From positions 1 to 28,573 of the forward strand of contig JALOAI010000040.1 in NCBI GenBank assembly GCA_023228945.1: DNA of 28,573 nt, given 5' to 3'. This document shows, piece by piece, positions 22,519-28,573 of the stretch (its first letter is position 1; each line of letters opens with the position of its first letter). The DNA comes from Pigmentiphaga sp. (lineage in GTDB: Bacteria > Pseudomonadota > Gammaproteobacteria > Burkholderiales > Burkholderiaceae_B). The position numbers and the translations under genes were made by a program. The notes beneath the pieces are model-generated. The model ran no database searches. It saw only the letters and a program-made list of their open reading frames with translations, and had not been told where the DNA came from.

Positions 22519-24429
22519 CTAGCCGGCAACAGACGCCTTCGGCTGGCGGATCGGGTCGGACAGCAACCGTAGGCCATTCAGCACCACAAGCACGGTTCCG
22601 CCTTCATGGCCGATCACCGCCAGCGGAAGCGGCAGGTCAAGGAACAGGCCGCCGAAGACCAGCACCACCATTGCACCAATGGCAAAAGTCAGGTTCTGCC
22701 GGATGATCCTCGATGCACGGCGGGAAAGACGGTGCGCGTCGGCCAGCCGCTCCATGTCCTCCGACAGCAGTGCGACGTCGGCTGCCTGGAGCGCGACCTC
22801 GGAGCCGGCGGCGCCCATGGCGATGCCGACATCCGCGCGAGCAAGGGCCGCCGCGTCGTTGACGCCGTCGCCGACGAAGGCGATTTTGCCGGTTGCGGCC
22901 AGTTCGCCGACCTCGCGCACCTTGTCCTGCGGCAACATCCCGGCAAGTATCTCATCGGGCTCGATCCCGAGTTCCCGGCCGATGCGCAGCGCCACCGGTT
23001 GCCGATCCCCGGTCATCATGACGATCCGGCGCACGCCGCTGTCGCGCAGGGCGGCCAGCGCCGAAGCGGAGCTTGCCCTGGCCTCGTCCGCCACGCTGAC
23101 GGCGCCCAGCACCGTCGCGCCGCGCCCGAGATAGACGACTGTATTGGCGCCGTCCGCAAGCGCCTGCAAAGCGGGGTGCTCGATCGAGGCATTCATTTCC
23201 TCGACAAGGTAGGCATTGCCGGCCCAGACCGGCCCACGTGCGTCGACACCTTCGATGCCGATGCCTGGTCGAGCGGTCACGTCGACGACGTTTGCCGCAT
23301 CGAGCCCGCGCGCAGCGGCCTCACGACGAACCGCCGCCGCGAGGTGATGCTCAGAATGTGCCTCGATCCCGGCCAGCAGCGACAGGAAGCCGTCCTCATC
23401 GCCATTCAGCGCCACCATCCCGGTGACCTCGGCCCGGCCAGTGGTCAGCGTTCCGGTTTTGTCGAAGGCAAAGGTATCGACCGTAGCCAGCGTTTCCAGT
23501 GCGCCGCCGCCCTTGAACAGCACACCACCGCGTGCCGCCGCCGACAGGGCCGAGAGGATCGCGGCGGGAACCGAGATGACGATGGCGCAGGGGCTGGCCG
23601 CGACCAGCAGCGTCGCCGCGCGGTAAAGCGCGATCTCCCAGTCCCGTCCCAGAATATAGAAAATGGCAAAGGCAACCGCCGCGCCCGCCAGAACCGCAAT
23701 CGTGTAACGCTGCCCGAACCATTCGCTGAAGCGTTCGGAGGGGGCACGGGCGGCTTGAGCCTCCGTCACCAGTCGGATCATGCGGGCAATGGTGCTATCG
23801 CCGACCGTGCGTGTGACGGCCATGTCCATGATGCCGTCGAGATTGACTGTCGCTTCGAAGACCTGCGCGCCGACCTCCTTGGAGACTGGCATCGATTCGC
23901 CGGTGATGTTGGCCTCATCGATGCCGCCGCGCCCGGCGACGATCACGCCGTCTGTTGGCACCCGCGCTCCGGGCCGCAGCACCACCACATCGCCGATCGC
24001 TAACGCCGAGGCGGCAATCTCCTCGATCGCGCCGCCGGGGGTCTTGCGCAGCGCGGTTTCGGGGCGCAACGCCATCAGCGCCTCAATGGCGCGCCGCGCC
24101 CGACCGAGCGCGCGGTCCTCCAGCGTGGTCGAGATGCTGAACAGCGTCAGCAACACCGCCCCCTCAAACGGGGCGCCGACGATGGCTGCGGCGATGGCGG
24201 CCACGATCATCAGCAGATCGATGTCGAGCACACGCTCGCGCCAGAGCGCGGCGAGCGCGCGCCACGCAGTCGGCAGACCACCCGCCGCGTAGACGAGCAC
24301 CAGTCCTGGAAGTTCCAGAACGCCGAGAGCGTCATTCAGGGGCCATTTGCCAATCGTTGCCATCGCCATGCCGAGGACGGTGGCAAGTGAAAGGACCAGT
24401 GACAGGTCAATCGACGGTAATCGCTTCAT
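22519..24429 (-). CDS. P1B-type heavy-metal ATPase (P1B-4-like, SPC/HEGGT)
   Basis: A 636-aa metal-exporting ATPase with all catalytic parts: T176-G-E (actuator), S279-P-C (metal site in the membrane), D323-K-T-G-T (phosphorylation) and G-D-G-V-N-D (520-525). The last helix carries H608-E-G-G-T and N-G-L-R-L. S-P-C together with H-E-G-G-T is the mark of the P1B-4 group (CoaT, CtpD, CzcP, PfeT), which exports cobalt, iron or zinc. There is no N-terminal metal-binding domain, which also fits. Odd: the H-P dipeptide usual in the nucleotide-binding domain reads S-E-H-H-L (359-363). It is the last gene of the leftward operon, 63 bases after the small membrane protein, with AGGA before its ATG. Confidence 0.9.
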   Translation of the reverse strand: MKRLPSIDLSLVLSLATVLGMAMATIGKWPLNDALGVLELPGLVLVYAAGGLPTAWRALAALWRERVLDIDLLMIVAAIAAAIVGAPFEGAVLLTLFSISTTLEDRALGRARRAIEALMALRPETALRKTPGGAIEEIAASALAIGDVVVLRPGARVPTDGVIVAGRGGIDEANITGESMPVSKEVGAQVFEATVNLDGIMDMAVTRTVGDSTIARMIRLVTEAQAARAPSERFSEWFGQRYTIAVLAGAAVAFAIFYILGRDWEIALYRAATLLVAASPCAIVISVPAAILSALSAAARGGVLFKGGGALETLATVDTFAFDKTGTLTTGRAEVTGMVALNGDEDGFLSLLAGIEAHSEHHLAAAVRREAAARGLDAANVVDVTARPGIGIEGVDARGPVWAGNAYLVEEMNASIEHPALQALADGANTVVYLGRGATVLGAVSVADEARASSASALAALRDSGVRRIVMMTGDRQPVALRIGRELGIEPDEILAGMLPQDKVREVGELAATGKIAFVGDGVNDAAALARADVGIAMGAAGSEVALQAADVALLSEDMERLADAHRLSRRASRIIRQNLTFAIGAMVVLVFGGLFLDLPLPLAVIGHEGGTVLVVLNGLRLLSDPIRQPKASVAG

Positions 24430-24492
24430 ATCGGGTTCCTGGCTGGCGCAGTCGCGGCCTCGGCCGCCGGTGCTGGCTGGGTACGGGAATTG

Positions 24493-24873
24493 TCAGGCGG
24501 CTTTTCCGCGCCGCAATGCAAAGGCTGCAATGGCGATCCAGGCAGTTGTACGCAAGACCATCGCGCCCATCGTGCGCGGCTCCCATGCGCCGCCGGAGCC
24601 GACATGCCACAGGAACGCAACGAAGACCGCAGCCGTCGCGGCGGCAATGGCAAGCGACAGCATCGGTGCCCATCCGGCGCCGCGCCACAGGCCGACCCCG
24701 GCGAGAACATAGGCAAATCCCGCGACGAAATTGAATCGCAGCACGAAAGGCACAACCGCCCCCATATCCACATTGCCGAACAGCGCCCTGCCGCCCGAAA
24801 GAATAGTCATAAGACCGAAAGCCATCGCGACGACGGCGGCTATCTTCAGGGTGCGGGATCGTTTTGCAAGCAT
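24493..24873 (-). CDS. Small four-helix membrane protein
   Basis: A 126-aa hydrophobic protein with four predicted membrane helices (about 8-30, 40-62, 66-88 and 100-118), a basic N-terminus and a basic C-terminal tail (R-R-G-K), so both ends are likely cytosolic. The start lies 14 bases after the ABC ATPase stop, so it is part of the operon. I do not recognise a family beyond small conserved membrane proteins found beside transporters. It may assist the ABC exporter or the ATPase; this rests only on position. Confidence 0.75.
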   Translation of the reverse strand: MLAKRSRTLKIAAVVAMAFGLMTILSGGRALFGNVDMGAVVPFVLRFNFVAGFAYVLAGVGLWRGAGWAPMLSLAIAAATAAVFVAFLWHVGSGGAWEPRTMGAMVLRTTAWIAIAAFALRRGKAA

Positions 24874-24887
24874 GGAGCGGCTCCGGA

Positions 24888-25580
24888 TCAGGCGTCGGCA
24901 ATGCGGCCGTCGCGCAGGTGGATCAGGCGGTCGAAACGGTCGAAGATCTTTTCATCATGGGTGACGGTGACGATGCAGGCTTCCTGCTCGACGGCAAGCT
25001 TGCGCATCAGGTCCATCACTAGCCCGGCCCGCGCGCCGTCAAGCGCCGCGGTAGGTTCGTCGGCCAGGATGATGCGGGGGCGGTTGGCCAGCGCGCGCGC
25101 GATCGCCACGCGCTGCGCCTCGCCGCCCGAGAGCAGCGCGGGCTTGACCTTGGCGCGGTGGCCGACTTCCAGATAGTCCAGCAATTCGCGTGCCCGCGCC
25201 TGGCCTTCCTCGGTCGTGCGGCCGGCAAGGGCCAATACGACCGCGACGTTTTCTTGCGCCGTGAGAAAAGGCAGAAGATTGTGGGCCTGGAAGATGAAGC
25301 CGATCTTGTCGAGCCTGAGACGCCTGAGATCGCGGCGCAGCCATTTGCCGTCGAACACCGGCTCGCCGTCCAGAACCACCCGTCCCGCCGAGGGGGCAAG
25401 GATGCAGCCGATGATGTTGAGCAGCGTCGTCTTGCCCGAACCGGAAGGGCCGAGCAGTGCGATCACCTCGCCGGCCCGCACGGTCAGATCGACCGAGCGC
25501 AGGGCATCGACGCGGGTTTCGCCCTCGCCGAAATGCTTAGCCACGCCCGAGACTTCGATGAGGATATCGCCGAGCGCCAT
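24888..25580 (-). CDS. ABC transporter ATP-binding protein (MacB/LolD/DevA type)
   Basis: A 230-aa ABC ATPase with all motifs: Walker A G44-P-S-G-S-G-K50-T, Q-loop Q98, signature L-S151-G-G-E-A-Q, Walker B I-I-L-A-D174-E175, and H-loop H208. The sequence type (P-T-A-A-L-D after Walker B) belongs to the MacB/LolD/DevA group, which drives mechanotransmission exporters instead of moving substrate through the membrane. It starts one base after the permease stop. With the upstream permease and HlyD-type adaptor it forms a DevBCA-like export system. Substrate unknown. Confidence 0.9.
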   Translation of the reverse strand: MALGDILIEVSGVAKHFGEGETRVDALRSVDLTVRAGEVIALLGPSGSGKTTLLNIIGCILAPSAGRVVLDGEPVFDGKWLRRDLRRLRLDKIGFIFQAHNLLPFLTAQENVAVVLALAGRTTEEGQARARELLDYLEVGHRAKVKPALLSGGEAQRVAIARALANRPRIILADEPTAALDGARAGLVMDLMRKLAVEQEACIVTVTHDEKIFDRFDRLIHLRDGRIADA

Positions 25581-25581
25581 G

Positions 25582-26715
25582 TCAGCTCCCGAGCGCCGTG
25601 GCGGGATCGACCTTCATCGCCGCTCGAACGCCGAGCGCCGAGGAGAGCAGGCAGACGGCGGCAATGATGCCGGCAAGCACCATGGCATTGAACGGTTCCA
25701 GCACGACGCGGCGTGGGAAATAGTCCTTCACGCTGAGGATCAGCATCAGGCCGATGCCCCAGCCCGAGGCGCCGAGGATCAGCGCCTGTTGCACGATCAG
25801 CGCGACAATGGTGCTGTCGGGGGCGCCGATCAGCTTCAGCGTGGCGATCTGCTTCAGTTTTTCCATCGTCATCGTGTAGATGATGAGCGCGATCACCACG
25901 GCGCTGACGGAAAGCAGGATGCCGAGGAACAGGCCGATCTGGCGGCGCGCCTTGTCGACCACCGAGACAAGCAGCAGTTGCTCCTGTTCGGCCTGAGTTA
26001 CGGCCGCGAGATGTTTCCACTGGCGCACGGTGGCGGTCAACAGATCGACATCGGCTCCCGGCGACAGACGGGCGATCACGGCGGCGACGGACGCCGATTT
26101 GACGGAAACGGCGCCGCGTGCGGCCTGCACCCGCTGAGCAGACGGATAGAGTTCGGTCTGAAGCGCCATCGCATCTGCGAGCATCACATAGACTGCCGGG
26201 TCGCCGCCTGAATTCATGGCGCCCTCGACGAGCCCGACCACGGTGAAGCGGTTGCGCCCGAGCCGGATCGTTTCGCCGGGCAGAAGACCGGTCTTGCGGT
26301 CGGCGATCAGTTCGAAATGGCTGGCGCCGATGCCGCGTCCCTCGGTGATCGTCAGCGGCCCGCCGGGACGGCCCTGTTCGTAACCGACGACGTAGAGCCT
26401 GAGTGTGCGCCCGGCGTGGGAGGCCTCGACGTTCTGATAGTTGACCGCGCCCGCCTCGCTCACGCCGGGCATTCGCGCGATCGCATCGCGCGTATCGGCG
26501 GGAATGCTGGATGCTTCCGCGAACGGGCCCTTGGTCCCAGCCTCCACGACCCAGACATCGGCCGCTGGCGCTTTCACCACCGCCAGCGCGTCCGAGACGA
26601 GGCCGTTGTAGATGCCGATCATCGCCAGCACAACCGTCATCAAAAGCCCCAGCCCGAAACAGGTCAGCACAAAGCGGAACAAGCCGTGGCGGATGTCCTT
26701 GAGCGCAAGGTTCAT
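25582..26715 (-). CDS. ABC transporter permease (DevC/MacB/FtsX type)
   Basis: A 377-aa permease with one N-terminal membrane helix (about 15-37), a large periplasmic domain of about 210 residues, and three C-terminal helices (about 260-283, 305-330 and 345-370), the usual FtsX/MacB layout. The chain ends with A-A-M-K-V-D-P-A-T-A-L-G-S, a typical C-terminal sequence of the group. Length matches DevC-type permeases. The start overlaps the adaptor stop (ATGA) and its stop lies one base before the ATPase start, so the three are tightly coupled. Confidence 0.88.
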   Translation of the reverse strand: MNLALKDIRHGLFRFVLTCFGLGLLMTVVLAMIGIYNGLVSDALAVVKAPAADVWVVEAGTKGPFAEASSIPADTRDAIARMPGVSEAGAVNYQNVEASHAGRTLRLYVVGYEQGRPGGPLTITEGRGIGASHFELIADRKTGLLPGETIRLGRNRFTVVGLVEGAMNSGGDPAVYVMLADAMALQTELYPSAQRVQAARGAVSVKSASVAAVIARLSPGADVDLLTATVRQWKHLAAVTQAEQEQLLLVSVVDKARRQIGLFLGILLSVSAVVIALIIYTMTMEKLKQIATLKLIGAPDSTIVALIVQQALILGASGWGIGLMLILSVKDYFPRRVVLEPFNAMVLAGIIAAVCLLSSALGVRAAMKVDPATALGS

Positions 26716-27857
26716 GGCACATCCTTAAGGCGGGCGCGCCGGCCCTCCGCTGCGCCCTTCGGTAGTTGGGCGACGATTGCGGCTCCTTTTGGCAGGCCGC
26801 CCGTAACTTCGACGCGGCCGCGATCGTCGCGGGCGCCGAAGGTCAGTTCCACCCGCGCGAGGCGTCCGTCCCGCACCGCCCACACCGTGCCGCGATAGCC
26901 GTCGAAGCCGGCGATCGCCACCTCGGGCACCATCAGTGCGGTCGCACGCGTGCCGGTCAGGATACGTACCTCGGCCTGTTCGCCGAGGAACATGTCAGCA
27001 GGACAGTCAAAACAGGTCAGCCAGACGCGGCGTTCCTCGTTCACCCGGTCGCTTTCAACGCCGATGCGGGCAATGGAGCCGTGGAACTCAGCCGAAGGCT
27101 GCGACCGCAACCGGATCGCGCCGGACTGGCCAAGAGCAAGCTGGCCGGCACGTTCTTCATCGACATAGGCTTGAATCCAGATGGTGGCCGGGTCGATCAG
27201 GGTGAAGATCGGATCGCCGGCCTTCACCACCGTCCCCGGCTCTGCATGGCGGGCGACGACCAGCGCATCGTAGGGCGCGACCAGCCGGTGATGGGCGAGA
27301 AGGGCTTCCTCCTGTCGCAGAGCCGCTGCCGTGTCCAGGCCCTGCGCCCGGATCACAGCCAGATCGGCTTCCGCTACCGCCAGATCGGCTCGCGCCACGT
27401 CCTCATCTCGTTGGGCCTCCTCGGCACGCTGGGCCGAGGCGACGTCGCGCTGCACCAGCCCCTGCTGACGACGATTCGCCGTCTCGCGCTCCGCGAGCAC
27501 CGCGCGGGCGCGTACGACTGCGGCATCGGCCTTGGAGAGATTGGCCATATTGGCCGCCACTGCCGCGTGGGCGCGCGCCACCCGCGCCTCCTGCTCGGCA
27601 GAGTGAAGGATGGCTAGCTCCTGTCCCCGGATCACGCTATCCCCGGCATCGGCGGTAAGAGAGATCAGGGCTGCACCGACCTCGAAGCCGACACGGCTGA
27701 GAATCCGCGCCTCGACGGTGCCGAGTCCGTAGATACGAAGGGCGACATCGCGTTCAGGTTGGACGACCGTCACCGCCAGCGGCCGTTCGGTGAAGAATAG
27801 AAAGCCTGCTCCTAAAACCAGGACCAGAAGAATGCCCGAAAGCCAGATGCGCCGCAT
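26712..27857 (-). CDS. HlyD/DevB-type membrane fusion protein
   Basis: A 381-aa periplasmic adaptor. The start is the ATG at 27857 behind AGGAG; an overlapping GTG lies one codon upstream. Residues 5-24 are an N-terminal membrane anchor. A lipoyl-like half motif (G-D-S-V-I-R-G-Q-E-L-A) precedes an alpha-helical hairpin rich in A, E, R and Q (about 85-190), and the second half (A-P-Y-D-A-L-V-V, E-P-G-T-V-V-K-A-G) follows. A beta-barrel comes after. Within the barrel, C-F-D-C-P carries two cysteines, uncommon in this family. It would link the inner-membrane permease to an outer-membrane channel; none is encoded here. Confidence 0.88.
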   Translation of the reverse strand: MRRIWLSGILLVLVLGAGFLFFTERPLAVTVVQPERDVALRIYGLGTVEARILSRVGFEVGAALISLTADAGDSVIRGQELAILHSAEQEARVARAHAAVAANMANLSKADAAVVRARAVLAERETANRRQQGLVQRDVASAQRAEEAQRDEDVARADLAVAEADLAVIRAQGLDTAAALRQEEALLAHHRLVAPYDALVVARHAEPGTVVKAGDPIFTLIDPATIWIQAYVDEERAGQLALGQSGAIRLRSQPSAEFHGSIARIGVESDRVNEERRVWLTCFDCPADMFLGEQAEVRILTGTRATALMVPEVAIAGFDGYRGTVWAVRDGRLARVELTFGARDDRGRVEVTGGLPKGAAIVAQLPKGAAEGRRARLKDVP

Positions 27858-27860
27858 CAC

Positions 27861-28457
27861 CTATTCTCCTATTGCAGCCAGAAGGCGGCATTGCACGTCG
27901 AACAGCCGCAACCCCTCTTCGCGCAGGTCGAAATCGCGCGCACCGAGCGCCCAGCGGATTGCCACACCCTGCACGAGCGACGTCAGAAGCACCGCCACAT
28001 CGTCCGGCATGACGTCACCCCGCAGCTCCCTTGCTTCTTGTCCCGCACTGATCTCGCGCGCGAGCAGGCGGTGAAAAGCCTTGAGCGTGCTGTTGAACGT
28101 GGCGCGCAGCTCGGCATTGGTGACATTCAGCTCGCGCGAGAACAGCAGCATGGGAAGTGCGGGGGTGGCAGCGATCTGCGCGAACTGTGCGGAAATCAGT
28201 GTCTTCAACCTGACGATCGGGGTGCCTTCGAGGCGCAATGCCCTCTTCCACGCCGTTGCCAGCCCCTCGGCCACATGCTCCGCAGTGGCCTGCCACAGTA
28301 CGGCCTTGGTCGGGAAGTGCCGGAACAGCGCGGCCTGCGTGACGCCGATCTGCGACGCGACAGCCCCCGTCGTTACCCGGTCCGGCCCGATTCGGTCGGC
28401 TAGGTAGAGCACGGTGGCTACGATCTCGGCCTTGCGAAGCTCCGCTGTTTTTCGCAC
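27861..28457 (-). CDS. TetR-family repressor heading the efflux operon
   Basis: A 198-aa TetR-family regulator with a GTG start at 28457. The N-terminal 60 residues hold the helix-turn-helix: T-T-G-A-V-A-S-Q-I-G-V-T-Q-A-A-L-F-R-H-F-P-T-K. The rest is helical and would bind the inducer. It ends three bases before the adaptor gene, so it is the first gene of a six-gene leftward operon and probably represses it. A consensus promoter with an inverted repeat lies directly upstream. The ligand cannot be read from sequence; metal or a substrate of the ABC exporter are candidates. Confidence 0.88.
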   Translation of the reverse strand: MRKTAELRKAEIVATVLYLADRIGPDRVTTGAVASQIGVTQAALFRHFPTKAVLWQATAEHVAEGLATAWKRALRLEGTPIVRLKTLISAQFAQIAATPALPMLLFSRELNVTNAELRATFNSTLKAFHRLLAREISAGQEARELRGDVMPDDVAVLLTSLVQGVAIRWALGARDFDLREEGLRLFDVQCRLLAAIGE

Positions 28458-28471
28458 GGGGCGTTCCGTTA

Positions 28472-28521
28472 GTTAGTGAGTAATCACAAACATATTTAGA
28501 CAATCGGATGGAATGCGTCAA
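28472..28521 (-). promoter_or_regulatory. Promoter and operator of the TetR-led operon
   Basis: On the minus strand TTGACG (28516-28521) and TAAATA (28493-28498) are separated by exactly 17 bases. Immediately downstream is an inverted repeat, GTTAGTGA (28472-28479) and TCACAAAC (28484-28491), matching in seven of eight positions with a four-base centre, covering the expected transcription start. This is the normal arrangement for a self-repressing TetR protein. Confidence 0.75.
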
Positions 28522-28573
28522 TCACCGAGCATTTTCTGCATGCCTTGATTGCCGATACACTGGAAACTAGGTG

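Overview
The window reads as part of a large mobile element (plasmid or integrative element) from a GC-rich alphaproteobacterium, most likely Hyphomicrobiales or a relative. This is inferred from gene content typical of such elements: a DUF3085-like protein, a giant adenine methylase/helicase of the DarB-like type, a ParB-like protein, a DUF7007-like protein, an ArdC antirestriction protein and a DUF736 protein. Codon use is strongly G/C-ending throughout, except in one A+T-richer gene. I see no replication, integrase or conjugation gene, so plasmid versus integrated element cannot be decided.

Layout. (1) 1-5894: two small backbone genes and the 1698-aa methylase/helicase. (2) 5895-10740: cargo inserted between backbone genes: an A+T-richer gene with a zinc-ribbon-like cluster and a HEPN-type R-x4-H motif, a LysE-type exporter, a SulP permease with a hairpin-rich leader, and a RES/Xre toxin-antitoxin pair whose promoter sits inside a palindrome. 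(3) 10741-14814: ParB-like gene, strong terminator, then a compact run of four small genes including the DUF7007-like one. (4) 14815-18093: a gene-free stretch, a conserved small gene, a MarR regulator with four C-terminal cysteines, a broken chimeric periplasmic gene and a MOSC protein. (5) 18094-21063: a 61-aa protein ending in a perfect 41-nt palindrome, ArdC, a truncated PAPS-reductase-like gene, about 640 bases without a gene, and DUF736. (6) 21124-21754: a Phd/YefM antitoxin whose toxin has been cut and joined to the tail of a heavy-metal ATPase. (7) 21811-28500: a DUF924 gene, then a leftward operon of TetR repressor, HlyD-type adaptor, MacB/DevC-type permease, ABC ATPase, small membrane protein and a P1B-4-like metal ATPase, with a textbook promoter and operator in front of the TetR gene.

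How it fits together. The backbone looks like an establishment and anti-host-defence kit (methylase/helicase, ArdC, ParB-like protein) carrying toxin-antitoxin and efflux cargo. The most unusual feature is at the RNA level. Several unrelated backbone genes have long GC-rich leaders that end in nearly the same hairpin (a GC stem with a five-base loop) 16-26 bases before the start codon. Two of these leaders, before the ParB-like gene and before the 195-aa gene, also align further upstream. This suggests a shared post-transcriptional control of the backbone, possibly related to the known radC RNA motif. Three separate deletion scars between 17.2 and 21.8 kb show that part of the element is decaying or exchanging modules.
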